Positions 11,818 through 23,469 of a DNA stretch of 64,000 nt are shown here, piece by piece. Within the stretch, counting starts at the first letter, position 1, and the number at the start of each line of letters is the position of its first letter. Both the position numbers and the translations under genes were made by a program. The DNA lies in contig NC_073312.1 of the NCBI RefSeq assembly GCF_027595985.1, positions 4,923,051-4,987,050 on the forward strand. Direction: 5' to 3'. The notes beneath the pieces were generated by a model that made no database searches, was not told where the DNA came from, and saw only the letters and a program-made list of their open reading frames with translations. The stretch comes from Sorex araneus. Its lineage: Eukaryota > Chordata > Mammalia > Eulipotyphla > Soricidae.

Positions 11818-12045
11818 GGAAGGAAGGAAGGATGGGAGGAAGAAAGGACGGGCAGAGGATTGAAGGGTGCAAGTAACGGCGGATGAGGAGGGAAGAAGGG
11901 GGGTTGGATAGATGGAAGGAGGGAAGGGTTGGCGGCCTGGGAGGAGGAAGAAGGCTGGGTAAAGTGGGCAGCTGATGAACGGGTGGGTGGGTGGGAAGAT
12001 GGATGGGTGGACAGACAAATGGACGGGAGGAGGAGGGGAAGAACG
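11818..12045 (+). repeat. Purine-rich GGAA/GGTGGGT/GGAT simple repeat region
   Basis: Irregular runs of GGAAGGAA, GATGGATGG and GGGTGGGT, strongly purine-biased on the + strand. Confidence 0.85.
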
Positions 12046-12879
12046 GACAAGATTCCACCGGGAAGCCGAAAACCTCAGGCCACAGTGCTCTTCCTGTTTG
12101 CTTTCCCGACTGTCACCCTTTGTCCCAGTGGACGTGCTGATACAGGCAGGGGTGAAGGACATGCCGCTTCTGCTTCATTAGCAAACAGGGTTCTGGGCTG
12201 GCCCTTGGGCACGTCCAGCTCTTCCGGCTCTGGCCCTGTGTGTCCCCTGCAGAGTGGCCCTCAGTGACCGGGAGCTTGCTCTGGGCCCCACACTGCCACA
12301 CGCCCCGGGCCTGCACCCCCCGGGCACCTTGTTGGCACCCCGCCCAGTGCCCCCCTGGCCTGATCCCCTCTCGCCGCCTCCCCTGCTCCGGAGTCCAGCC
12401 CCAGGGCCGAGGGGCCACCCGGGCCAGGCTGCCCACCCTGTATCAGCAGCCGCAGCAGAATCGCCGTTTCCTGTGGCTCGGGATTGATTTTCCAGCCGTG
12501 CGCCCGATCCATTTCCATGGATGCAGAAATGGAAGGGAAACTCGCCCCCCTTCCAGCCTGATTTAGAACCACGCCAGACGCTCGTTCAGCGGCTCGTCCC
12601 CAGCCCGTGTGGTGCCCGGCTGCCTGGGACGGTGGCAGAGCCCAGGCTGGCCCTGGGCCCCAGGTCCCCTGCGTCTCCGGGCGCTCCTCGCTGGAGATTT
12701 TTATCTGAGCTGTTTTTTATTCAGAAATATTCTCAGACTTACCCAAGGTGGCAACACAGTGCAGAGCCCCTGTGCCCTCCCCCACAGCCCCCCACCAGGA
12801 GAGCATCTCACGGGACCCCCCCCCAAGCCCCCTCCAGACCCGCTGCCGCCACGGCTCATCTGATTAGTCCAGCCCCCGC

Positions 12880-13025
12880 CGCACGCAGGAGCCGGTTCGG
12901 AATTTCATCACTCCGGCGCAGCCTTCCATCTCCCCGCCGGCAGCTGGGACCCTTCCGCGGGTCATCAATTAGAATTAGTTTCCGGGGGGCCAGCCAATCC
13001 CGGAGGAGCTGTGACACGTGTTTCC
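12880..13025. promoter_or_regulatory. Candidate conserved non-coding element
   Basis: GGAATTTCATCACTCC, GGGTCATCAATTAGAATTAG, CAGCCAATCCC (CCAAT) and a GACACGTGTTTCC E-box in 140 bases. No repeat recognised. Function unproven. Confidence 0.3.
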
Positions 13026-13184
13026 CGGTGCACGCGCTCTGGGGGCGCCTCCTCCGGGGGAGGGGGGAGCGATCGAGGTCACCTTCTCCTCCAGCCCCAG
13101 CAGCTCAGAGAGGAAGAAGAGTGGAGGAAGGCTTGGTGCGGGGGGCCGGGCTGCCAGCGCCGGGGTGTTTGAGTCTCTGCCTCT

Positions 13185-13330
13185 GCCAGATGCTCTGGAC
13201 ATTGTTTCATTCACTCCTCAGCTGTCCTGGAGGGCAGCATGAACCGCTCACCCATTTTACAGATGGGGAAGTCAAGGTCAGGGGGCTGTGTCTTGCTGAG
13301 TTCCGGTGACTGGTGAGTGGTGGCCTGGGC
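13185..13330 (+). mobile_element. MIR remnant
   Basis: 'ttcattcactcctcagc..cccattttacagatggggaagtcaaggtc' is the MIR core and a tell-tale of the ancient SINE. The LINE-like insertion at 13367 lies just downstream. Confidence 0.75.
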
Positions 13331-13366
13331 ACTCTCTCGTCCCTGCACTCACACTTGCACCCTTCT

Positions 13367-14066
13367 TTTTTTATTTAATTTTTTTTATTTATTGGATCAC
13401 CGTAAGAACAGTTACAGAGCTTTCCAGTTGAAGTCTCGGACATACAATGATCAAACACCCGTCCCCTCACCGGTGCACATGTTCCACCACCAAGAACCCC
13501 AGTGTACCCCCCCATCCCACCCCTCCCCCTGCCTGTGTGGCAGATGATTTCCACTTGACTCTCTACTTGGTCACATTCAATATTTTGACAAGAGACCCAT
13601 CGTTATTATTTGGAATTTCCCCCAACAATCAGACCTGCTGAAAAGGCGTCATTAGGTAATTTTTCTCTTGCTGATCATGAAGAGCAGATGAGCGATTGTG
13701 GATTTCTGATATTCTAGTAATAAGGCTGGAGCCGTTCGTGGGTGGCAACTTGGGGCCTCGTCGGGGCGGGGAGAAGGGCCGGTTCCACCCCCCATCCCGT
13801 GAGGCCCCGCCTGACTCCTCACCGCAGTCTCATACCTGGCTGTCCAACAGGCTCTGAAAGATGGCAGCCACCACACCGCGGGGGCAGGGGGAGGAAAGGC
13901 AGAGGGACAGACACCTTTCCCCACCCGGGGCGGCATGGCGCCATAGTTTAACACACAGTCCAGATGCGTTTCTGCCCAAAGCCGCTGGGTTCCGGGATCG
14001 GCTTGTGTGCCTCCGGGATCATGGCCGTTCAGGAGCCGGAGGAGTCGTTCGTGGGCGGCGACCACG
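13367..14066 (-). mobile_element. 5'-truncated LINE-like retroposon, minus orientation
   Basis: It starts with a T-rich stretch (the poly(A) side), then 'ttggatcaccgtaagaacagttacagag'. It is flanked by an exact 13-bp duplication CTTGCACCCTTCT at 13354-13366 and 14067-14079, so about 700 bases were inserted as one unit. Other 3' fragments of the family occur at 5300, 7077 and 25281. No reverse transcriptase frame is visible, as expected for a short 3' piece. GTTCGTGGG occurs twice inside (near 13735 and 14047), which may mean an internal rearrangement. Confidence 0.75.
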
Positions 14067-14691
14067 CTTGCACCCTTCTGCTCCAAGTTTTGGGGGCTTC
14101 TGCGAGCCCCCTTCCTCCACAGCCACACGCCAGGCTTGGCAGGGGCCTGCGAGCTCTGATGCAGTGGGTCCAGCTGGTCCAAACCGTTGCACTGCGAGAG
14201 GAGAAACACTCAGAGTCGGGGCCGAGATTCCCTTCCCGGGCGGGAGGCGTTTCTGCTCCTTGTCGGATGGGCGCCTCCATCCCCTGGGGTGGGACCAGGT
14301 GCCTTTTAGCGTAACCTGATCCCCGAAAGGTGCCAAGTCCCCCTGCCACACCGCAGGTGGGGCTCCCCGGAGGCCGGGCGGTGGGTTTTAAACCTCCTGT
14401 CCGGGGTGAGTGTGTCGAGCCGCGCTGCCCAGGGCGGCAGTCGTGGGCAGGCCGCCTGCTCTCACACCCTTGCCCGCTCCCGGCTCTGTCCTCCAGCCTC
14501 CGCCCTGTTCCCTGTCTCGGGAAGAGGAGAAGCTTTGTGTGTTCTCTCCCCTCTAATCCCGATCGGGAAACTCTGTCATCTCCGAGTTCGGGTAACGGGG
14601 CAGTTTACACGGCCACGTGGGACCCGACAGTCACGCCCCTCCCCCAGACTTACTCAGAGTTTCCACAGGCAGAGAGCCACGCGCCCAGCGC

Positions 14692-14823
14692 CGGAGAGAT
14701 AGGACGGGGTTCGGACGCTTGGCCCAGCATGCAGCCCACGGTGGTTCGAATCCCCAGCTCCGCTTAGGGTCCCCCCAGCCCCCCGGAAGGAAGCTGCTGG
14801 GAGTGGCACCCTCAAACCAAACA
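14692..14823 (+). mobile_element. Diverged SINE
   Basis: 'gagagataggac..ggttcgaatccccagctcc' keeps the tRNA-like B box; the rest is diverged and short. Confidence 0.6.
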
Positions 14824-15371
14824 ACCCTCCCCCGTAGCCATCAGCATAGTCCCTCTCATCCTGTTTCCCTCCACACTGCCCTCTGGATGGTGCCGTCACA
14901 GCGTGGGGTAGGGCACCCCCAGACCCCCAGCACCCCTGCGATCCCTGGGGGCACTACCCTCTTCACCCCTCGGCCTGTTTCCATCGAGGCCGTGTATCTC
15001 GGGGTCTGAAAGGGAGGTGCCGTCTGCCCGTCCTGAGCGTCACGTTTCCTGGGTGCCTAGAGAACTGGGCAGGCGTGGGGTGCAGGGGGGGAGGGGAGAG
15101 GGCATTGATTTGTCATTGGGCAGAGAAAGCAGGAAGCAGTGGGGCCCCGTCCTCCCTCGTGTGAGACCCGGGTGGGATGTTGGTGGGGAGAATTTGAGCC
15201 CCTGTCCCAGTGGCGCCTGAAGCACCCCTGCTCTGACAGGGGTCCCCACCCTGCTCTCACGTCCGTGACCTCCCCCCTCCCCCCCGGCTGGGCAGCTCCC
15301 CATCATGGGTCTCTCCTGACTGCCTGCCCCCTGGAGGCCCCTTCTCTGGTCTGGAGCAGATCCACCCGCGG

Positions 15372-15505
15372 GGCCACAGCCGCAGGACGAGCAGGGAAGA
15401 CCGTGGCCTTGCACGCACCAAGCCGGGTTTGCACCCCACGGGGTCCCCCGCGCCCCACCAGGCGTGATCCCTGAGCACTGACAAGAACAATGCAGCCAAA
15501 GCAAC
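15372..15505 (+). mobile_element. Diverged SINE fragment
   Basis: 'ggccttgcacgcaccaagccgggtttgcacccc..ccaggcgtgatccctgagcactgac' follows the SOR head and body. Confidence 0.55.
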
Positions 15506-16553
15506 CCGCCCCGAGCTGTCCCCTCCGGGGAGTCCCCCAGAGGGCAAGCTCTTCCTCCCCCCCGGCCAGACCTCTTCTTTCCACCCAGACGGGACTTCCG
15601 CCGTCTCTCGGAGCTTCGCGTTTCCGTCCGTGCCGAGCAGGGCTTGCCCGCTGGGCTGGCGAGGCCGTGAGGGGCAAGCGGGATGTTTCGCCGGAGCAGA
15701 GCGAGGTGGAGTCTCCGCACAGCTGACCGGGGAGGTGAATCACACACGCCGCGTGTGCTCGGAGCTGCCTCTCCTGGCGAGGGTGTGGCGCATCGGGTCT
15801 GACGGTGGCAGGGAAGGAGTCCGTTCCCGATGCCCTTCAAGGAGGCTCACGGGGGGTGCGATGGTGGGTACAGCGCTGGTGCCTTTGCTCAGTCAGAGCA
15901 GGTGTGCCAGGAAGGGCCACGAGAGAGAGAGCAGGGGCTGCAAGGGCAGTGCCCTGGGCACCACAGCCCGGGCAGGACTGTGGCTGGGGCTCAGCTAGCC
16001 CGGGTCACCTCTGGGCTCTCCCAGCCCAGAAGCTGGGTGGTCTCACCAGAGAAGGGGTGGACGGAGCCGCCAGCCCCGAGCCAGCCATCTGCTCTGGTCT
16101 CACTTCAGCAGATTCGCTAATTGAAGCAAAGGTTCTGGGAGTTCTGACACGAAGGATCGGGATTATTGGTTCTGTTCGTCATCTTTGTCCTACGTGTCCA
16201 GACACCACCGTTAATGAAGTTTGAAAGCCCAGCTCCTCGGGGAAGGCGTTCACTTCGGTTTCTAACTTGGTTTGCCCAAAGTTCTCGATGGTTCGACTTC
16301 ATTGGCAAGAGGCTGCCCCGAGACTCGGCTTGCAGGCCGGGCCTGGGGAAAGGGGCACTGATCAGGGTGGCCTTCGGGTGCCAGGCTGGGGCTCCGTTCT
16401 GGGGGCTTTGGGGCCCACCTGCCTGGCAAGTCAGGCAGAAGTTGGCTGTGGTGTTTGTCCCTGGCTTCCTGCGTCTGAAGCGTTTGGGGAATGCCAGCGG
16501 TCTTTCCCGGAGGACGCGAAGGTAAATCTCAGCAGGAAAATATCTGTAGCTGA

Positions 16554-16737
16554 TGGGGCTAGAGCGATAGCACAGCGGGGAGGGCGTTTGCCTGGCATGC
16601 GGCCGACCCGGGTTTGATCCTCGGCATCCCATAGGGACTCCCAAGCACTGCCAGGAGTAATTCCTGAGTGCAGAGCCAGGAGTAACCCCTGAGCATTGCT
16701 GGGTGTGACTCAAAAAGCAAAAATAAATAAATAAAAA
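16554..16737 (+). mobile_element. SOR-type SINE
   Basis: Near full-length copy, 'ggggctagagcgatagcacagc' to 'ctcaaaaagcaaaaataaataaataaa'. Confidence 0.93.
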
Positions 16738-17674
16738 ATGCTGCACCCTGATTCTGTGAGGACTGGAGGGGCCGTAAAGCAGGTGCTTGTAGGATGTGGG
16801 CCCCCGTGTCGGGGAGTTTGGGGGGGGTCTCCTGCTCTGAGTGGGGGGGCAGCCCCTGTGCTCCCCCTGCTGATGGCCTCTGGGGTAGGACCTGAGCAGG
16901 GCTTGGGAGAACAGTCACTGCCCGGTGTCTGCTCCTGCCGGCTCTGCCCTCTGTCCCCAGACTCCTGGGGGGGGGACGCGGGGGGTCTCAGAAAGTTGTG
17001 GGGAGCAGGAAAGGCGGCCTGGGGAGGCGGGGGGCCCAGAGGAGCAGACCAGCCCCTCTGAATGAGAGACAGCAAGTGTAGGGGTTGGTAGGGGTTCCTG
17101 AAACCGGGATGTCCCTGTCCCTGCTTGGGGACACGCTTCGGGTCCCGATGGCCCTTGCCCTCACGCCCGCCCCCCGCCCTCCTGCCTCCCGGCCCTCCCC
17201 CATAAAGGCATCTCGGGGCTTTCCTCAAGCTGTTGCAACTGCAGAACCTTGGAAAAACCTGAAAACCTGGTGTGTGGACACTGGACTCGGCGTGGCCTGC
17301 TTCCCCCGGCAAGGTTCAGAAGGGGCGGAAGGTCGGCTGGACACAGCGGGGCAGGGGAGTCCCGGGCCCACGGCCCTCCTCACCCCTGTGCCTCACTCCC
17401 GGCGGACACTCAGCACTCGCCCAGCCCAGCTCTCCCCTCGGGGGTGACGGGCTCCTGAGCCACCCCAGGCCGTCCCCTGTCGTGGGGCCGAGGGCTCAGG
17501 CTCGGCCTGGGGACTGGGGTGCTCTGTGTCCATGCAGGTGGGACGTGGGGACCCGCCAGGGCCACCCTCAGTGGTCTTGGGGACCAGGGGGTACCAGGAT
17601 TCCAACTTGGCTGATGCAGAGTCTCTGCCCCTAAACCCAGCCCCAGAAGCACTTTTTGTTTTTAGGTGTTTTTT

Positions 17675-17867
17675 TTGTTTTGTTTTGTTTTGTTTTTGTT
17701 TTTTGCTTTTTGGGTCACACCCAGTGAGGCACAGGGGTTACTCCTGGCTCTGCACTCAGGAATTACTCCTGGCCGTGCTCAGGGGACCATATGGGATGCT
17801 GGGATCGAACCCGGGTCGGCTGTGTGCAAGGCAAACGCCCTACCCGCTGTGCTATCACTCCAGCCCC
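17675..17867 (-). mobile_element. SOR-type SINE
   Basis: Minus copy with a (TTTTG)n tail and the end 'ctatcactccagcccc'. GGTGTTTTTT at 17665-17674 and 17868-17877 is a likely target-site duplication. Confidence 0.92.
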
Positions 17868-17877
17868 GGTGTTTTTT

Positions 17878-18012
17878 GTTTTTTAGGGGGGAGGGGGGCG
17901 AACCCGACAGTGCTCACGGCTTACTCCTGGCTCGGTGCTCGGGGATTTCCTCTGGCGGACATGTGAGGTGCACGCCCTGCCTCCGCGCTGTCTCTCTGCT
18001 GATCCAGCCCCC
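17878..18012 (-). mobile_element. Truncated, diverged SINE
   Basis: 'cgaacccgacagtgctcacggcttactcctggctcggtgctcggggatttcctctggcgg' to 'ctctgctgatccagccccct'. The younger SINE at 17675 lies directly against its tail. Confidence 0.7.
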
Positions 18013-18511
18013 TGCCCTCCACGGCAGTTGGTGAGGGGCAGCCCGTCGGGCGTCCAGATGTCAGTGGGTCAGTGGCGTTAGTGGCTTCAGGTAGAGCAGG
18101 AAAAGGAAGACATGGGAAGGAGAGCGAGGAGGAGAAGGCGACTCGGGGCTTGGGACGCTTCTGAACGGTTTCCAGATTTCCTTCCCGGCGAGGGAGGGAG
18201 CCCGGGGGCGGGGGGCGTCCCTGCTGTGCCTCGGGAGCTCTCAGGGCCCAGGAGGGGAGAACCGGCAAAGCGGGGGGGGGGGGGAGGTGGACGCAGCCAC
18301 AGACGGTGGTGGGAGGAGCAGACGCACCCCCGGAGACCAGACGGCCCCGCGCACCCTCGCTCCTGCTGCAGCAAACGGCGGGGGGGGGGGCTCCAGAGCC
18401 AGGGGCAGCGCGGGCCGCACCCCCGTGTGGGTTTGCCAGGACCCTGCGCCCGCCCTGGAGAGGCCAGGCAGAGCTGGGCGGGGCTGCCGCCTTCCCAGTG
18501 CCTTGAGGTGC

Positions 18512-18592
18512 ACGTGGGTCCCAGTAAGGACGAGCACCCACGCCCGGGTCCCACTAGGGATGAGCACCCACACCCGGGTCCCACTAGGGACG
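18512..18592 (+). repeat. 34-bp short tandem repeat
   Basis: Two to three units of GGTCCCACTAGGGAYGAGCACCCACRCCC type. Confidence 0.8.
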
Positions 18593-18674
18593 CTGCACTG
18601 GGGCCGTGTCCCTGGCTCTCCAGCCCCCCTGCTCTGCCTCCCTTCTCGGGGCCGTTTCTGGAGCTGATACTACA

Positions 18675-18721
<47 letters not shown>

Positions 18722-18943
18722 AGGTGTATGTGTGTATGAGTATATATGTATGTGTATGTGTGCATATGTGTATGTGTATGTATGTGTGTGTATGTGTGCA
18801 TGTGTGTATGTGTATGTATGTGTGTATGTGTGTGTATGTGTGTGTATGTGTGCATATGTGTGTATGTGTATGTGTTCATGTGTATGTGTATGTATGTGTG
18901 TATGTGTGTATATATGTGTATGTGTGTATATGTGTGTGTATGT

Positions 18944-18985
<42 letters not shown>
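18675..18985 (+). repeat. (TG)n/(TATG)n microsatellite tract
   Basis: 310 bases of TGTG, TGTATG and TGCATATG units, pure TG at both ends. Long Cys/Val/Met and His/Thr frames across it are artefacts of the repeat. Confidence 0.97.
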
Positions 18986-19699
18986 AGGGGGTCCCTTCTG
19001 GCCCAGGAAGAAAGGAAAGAAGTGGATGGACAAGCCGGGTGGAATGTGGGGTCCCGAGTCTGACTTCTGCAGGGCGACAGGGCTCTTGTGCCAGGCTGAC
19101 TGCAGGGGTGGGAGAGGCGGAGGGGACACAGCAGGGGGTTAGTGGGCAGAGGGGGGACTGCACTTTCCTTGTGCCCCCTCCTGGGGTATTACAGGGAGCT
19201 CCGAGCATCCTCACCACAGCACACACGGTCACGGCCCCTGGCTGGTCAGTGCTGTTGTCCAGCGTGGTGCAGGCCTCCCCATGGACTCCCATCACAGTGC
19301 TCCTCGTGGCCCTGCAACCTCAGCAGGGCTGCTGGAGGGTTGGGGTAACCTCTGGGGCCCAGTGTCATGGCCCTGGCTCCGCTGAGCTGACGGGGTCTGT
19401 GTGGCCCGGGGTGGGGGGGCAGGTGGGAGCAGGCCGGGGGAGAAAGTTCTTCCCAACCTTTGCGTTCTCTGCTCCGAGCCTTTCCCCGGGGTGGGGGGCG
19501 TCTGTGCGCTGTGGGGAGCCCGGCGGCCAGGCCAGGCCCCGGGAGGACTCTGACTCCTTGTAGAAGTCTCCTCTCTCCTGGGTGCCCCCTCGGGACCCCT
19601 GCACTTATGGCGGCTTCTGCCGCAGGCCGGCCGGTGGCAGATGCGGGCACTGCGGCCTGGGGCTCGCTCTCACCGCCTCTCCGAGGCTCCTCCTGGGAC

Positions 19700-19870
19700 C
19701 ACACCCATGCGGGTATTTATAGCGTCTCCAGCTGCAAGTGTTGGCGCCTGCAGAGTTTGGGGAAGCCTCGCTGGCTCCACGGCGGGGGGGTGGGGGGGGA
19801 GAATTCCTTCCCCAGGCCCGGCCGCTCTGCCCTCAGCGTCTCGGGGCCTATAAATAACCGCGGGTCTGAC
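19700..19870. promoter_or_regulatory. Candidate element with inverted MEF2/TATA-like pair
   Basis: TATTTATAG at 19714-19722 and its exact reverse complement CTATAAATA at 19848-19856, 125 bases apart, in GC-rich DNA. They match the MEF2 consensus; the second could also serve as a TATA box. Motif evidence only. Confidence 0.3.
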
Positions 19871-20401
19871 CTGTTTGTGCTCAGAGGTGCTGAGAGGGGC
19901 CGGGCGTGGAGAGGGCGCTGAGCTGGGTCTGGCTGCTGACCGCCGAAGGGAGTGGACGGGGGAGGGGGTGTCGGACCTGCGATGGCGGACGCCCAGGATT
20001 GGGTTTGGGGGTGCTCCATCCCACAAGCCGCTCAGGGCCGGCGTGTCCTGGCCAGGGGACCGGGGTCTGCGGGGGCCCTCGCCTGCCTTCGCCATGCGCC
20101 TGTCCCCGCCTGGCACCCGGACTTGCCCGGTCTTACCTCCCCCCTGGGCAGAGAGTCCCACGGGCAGCTCCGCCCCCTGTACAGACCCTCTGCCCCGCCC
20201 TCTGGGAGCCGGGATGGGCAGACTCAGGCCCCGAAGTGGAGGGGTGTGTCTCTTGACTCCCCACTGGGCTTGGGTCCCCCTTTCTTCCTGGCTCCCCTGT
20301 TTCTCTCTCCGGGGGCCGATGTCCCCACCCCCGGCCACGTGGCCCTGAAGCAGCCCCTCTGGGGCCCGGCGTTCACAGCTCTCTGGATTTCAGTCAGTTT
20401 G

Positions 20402-20403
<2 letters not shown>

Positions 20404-20448
<45 letters not shown>

Positions 20449-20612
20449 CTTTTTGGGTCACACCCAGCGATGCACAGGGGTTACTCCTGGCTCTGCACTC
20501 AGGAATCACTCCTGGCGGTGCTCAGGGGACCCTATGGGATGCTGGGAATCGAACCCAGGTCGGCCGCGTGCAAGGCAAACGCCCTACCCGCTGTGCTATC
20601 GCTCCAGCCCCG
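20404..20612 (-). mobile_element. SOR-type SINE with (TA)n tail
   Basis: A (TA)n run of about 20 units at 20405-20444 stands where the A-tail should be, then 'tgctttttgggtcacacccagcgatgc' to 'ctatcgctccagcccc'. GTTTGGA at 20397-20403 and 20613-20619 may be the duplication. Confidence 0.9.
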
Positions 20613-20619
20613 GTTTGGA

Positions 20620-20806
20620 TAGTTTTGTTGCTGCTGTTTGGCTTGGAGCCATGACTGGCGGTGCTCAGGGCCTCCTCCTGGCTCTGTGCTCGGGAGTCAC
20701 TCCTGGTGAGCTCGGAGACCGTGTGGTCTCAAACCTGGGGGTCAAACCTGGGTTCGGCAACACGCGAGGCAAATGCCCTTCCTACTGTATCGACTTTTCG
20801 GCCCGT
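20620..20806 (-). mobile_element. Diverged SINE
   Basis: 'ggcggtgctcagggcctcctcctggctctgtgctcggga' to 'ctgtatcgacttttcggccc', an older minus copy directly after the previous SINE. Confidence 0.75.
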
Positions 20807-20865
20807 TCGTTTGAAATGTTTGAGCATCTGCCCTGAGATGTGCTTCACTCAGACATCCTTTGAGG

Positions 20866-20965
20866 AGGGCCCAGGAGATGGCTCAGTGGTCAGGGTGCCG
20901 TGGCACCAGGTGGCCCCGGGTGCCACCGAGCATAACCTGGCACCCCTGAGCCCCGTGGGTGTGAC
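20866..20965 (+). mobile_element. Diverged SINE fragment
   Basis: 'gggcccaggagatggctcagtggtcagggtgcc' resembles a SINE head and the end '..ccgtgggtgtgaccctg' its body; internal parts are lost. Confidence 0.45.
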
Positions 20966-22589
20966 CCTGCTGGAGCAGCTCTGTGCCCTCTGCCCTTATT
21001 GACTAAGTACCTCTGGGGGTGGCCCCAGGCCCCCTAAGACAACAGGACCAGGGACCCCAGCCAGGCTTAGAGCTGCCCACCGTATCACCATCCTCTGTGC
21101 CTGCAGACGAGGGGTGGGTGCGAGAGGCCATCAGACGGGGAAACTGAGGCTCGGGCATTTTCCTGGCTGCCCTTGTTTTCAGGGTGACCCCCGTGTCTCT
21201 GGCTGCGGCCACACCTGTCTCACTTGCTCGGGGCCGAGAGGGGAAACAGAGGGACAGTGTAGAGCGAAGCCCCTTCTGGCCGTGGCCACCCATTAGCCCC
21301 AAGGCCTGCTGCCCTGGGCTTCAGCCCAGCACCTCCCACCACGGGGCCCTTGCTGGTCACTCAGCGCCCGCCCCCTCGCAGCTGGAGCTGCAAAATGGGG
21401 CTGCTCTGCCCGCCTTAGCGTGGCCTCAAAGTCGGGGTGGCGAGGCGGGCGCCTCCTCCTGGCAGGTTCCTCCTTCACCCGCATCACGGCTCCCCCGAAT
21501 CTCCAGCGACCCCTGCGGCTGGAGGGAAGATCTCAGCGGGGGTCTCAGGCTTCCCTGGGCTGGGGGAAGACCCCCCCACCCACCGCAAGGCAAACGGGGG
21601 CTCCCGGCTGACGTCTGTCGCTGGGCCACGCGTCTGCATGTACCCTCAGCGCCGTGCGTTCTCGTGTGCGGACTTGAACCGAGGAAGCCGAGTTGACGGT
21701 TTCCTCGCCTGGGGGTCGGGGGCTGCTCCCCAGAGCTGGGGCTTGCAGGTGGAGTCCCCCGGGGCCGGCCCCAGTCTGACCCCTGGAACCACACGGGGTC
21801 CCAGAACACATCCGGCCCCCGAACACCCTCCAGACTGAAGAGGAACAGTCTTAGCCGCGGGAGAACCTGGGTCGGTCCCCGGCTGACGCCGGAAGAGGGA
21901 GAGTCAGAGCAGCTTGGCGGGGCCCCTACATGCAAGGGTTAACCGGATTCGTATCTCGCTCATCTTCAGAAACGAGAGTGCTTAGAGTGGTTCTGACCTG
22001 CAGGGCCGTCCGCTGGGGAGCTCGCAGCTGCTCCCCGGGGCTGATTTATTCGCTGCGGGGCTGGTGCATCTGCGGGCCATTGTTCCCGTGAGGCGGGGAC
22101 GTCCGGGCTGGGCCCTCCACTGCCCGCCAGCCTTTCCAGCCTTCCCAATGGTGCGTGCAGGCCGGAGGACAGGGGGCCGCTCAGCTCTGTGCACTGTGCC
22201 CAGGCCCTTCTGGAGAGTTCCGGCGGGCAGAAGGGGACGTCGCGGGCAGCCTGGGCTCCGGCCTCTGCCCTCTGCTCCGAGCCTCACCTCAGACGTGTCT
22301 CCCGGGAGGCGAAGGCTGTGGTTGTGGTGTCACCCCGAAGGTGCAGACACCAGTCCTGGAGCCTCTCCGGCGGAAGCCCCCGGGGGCGCAGGGGACCCTG
22401 TCGGCCTTGAGAAGAGCTTGTCCGGGCCTGAGGTGCCGCTCAGGCCCGTGGTACCAGAAACTCCCCGGGGACGCTCTCGGTGTCCAGGGCCACGCCTGGT
22501 GCTCGTGAGGGTGTAGGGCCTCGGGCCTGCCGTCCTCGGGGACCGTGTGCTGGGACTGAGCCCCAGCCCTGCCGCCCGGAGCCGTTTCT

Positions 22590-22680
22590 CTGATCCTCTT
22601 TTGAACGGTCTAAGTCTTCCAGTATCTTCCTGGGCGTTATCCGAGTTATCTTCTTGGACGTTTATCTTCCCCGGAACACT
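22590..22680. promoter_or_regulatory. Candidate GATA-motif cluster
   Basis: TTATC at 22637, 22646 and 22662 (the last two extend to TTATCT, i.e. AGATAA on the other strand), plus TATC at 22623, all within 45 bases. Confidence 0.3.
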
Positions 22681-23298
22681 CCATGTGTCAGTCATGCTGC
22701 TTCCTTCCCGAGATCACAGAAACCAGGGGCAGGGCGGGGCAGGGCGGGGCGGGGTGGGGGGGAGTCACGGGGACCCCGTTAGCCGCCTCTCGGGGCTCGC
22801 CCTGCACGGGAAACTGGCTCCAACAGGAAATGACGCTCCAACCCCGTGCTGGGTGGTGGGGCTGGAAGGAGCGCAGTGCTCAGGAGCCTCCCTTCCGTGA
22901 CAGGCTTCTGGGCGTCGCCGGCCATGTCCAGAGTCCCGCGTACCCGGGTGGTCTCTGGCGGGGGGTCTCCTGGCTGTCTCAGTCACAGTTGCCCCTGGGG
23001 TCTGCAGGCCCTCTGGCTCTGCTCTGAGGGGGGGGTCTCTCGTGGGGTGCGTGGATGTCCTCCAGGCCCAGGGGGGCTTTGCTCTGCGTCGGGGACGATG
23101 GCCGAAGCCCCTGGCCACTGCGTCCTCCCTGTCTGGGGCTCGCCAACGCGGCTCTCCTGAACACAGCGTGTGCTTCACATGTGCTTCACGTGTGCTCGGG
23201 GGCCTTCATCAGGGAAATCTGTGTGTGTCCGGCGTCTGGGTCCAGCAGAGTGAGTTGTTTTTTTCTCTCAGTAAATATTTATTTTAATCAATTTACTT

Positions 23299-23469
23299 AT
23301 TTTTGCTTTTGGGGTCACACCTGGCGATGCACAGGGGTTCCTCCTGGGTCATGCACTCAGGAATTACTCCTGGCAGTGCTCAGGGCACCATATGGGATGC
23401 TGGGAATTGAACCCGGGTTCGGCTGTGTGCAAGGCAAGGGCCCTACCCGCTGTGCGATCGTTCCGGCCC
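23299..23469 (-). mobile_element. SOR-type SINE
   Basis: 'tttttgcttttggggtcacacctggcgatgc' to 'gtgcgatcgttccggcccc'. The A+T-rich run before it (23255-23298) is probably its tail. CCAGCAGA on both sides (23243 and 23469) may be the duplication. Confidence 0.92.

Noticed and set aside
20404..20612. Possible reverse-transcriptase or tRNA gene signal in the repeated 'ctatcgctccagcccc' units
   Set aside because: The units are tRNA-derived SINEs with mutated promoter boxes. They do not fold as intact tRNAs and encode no protein.
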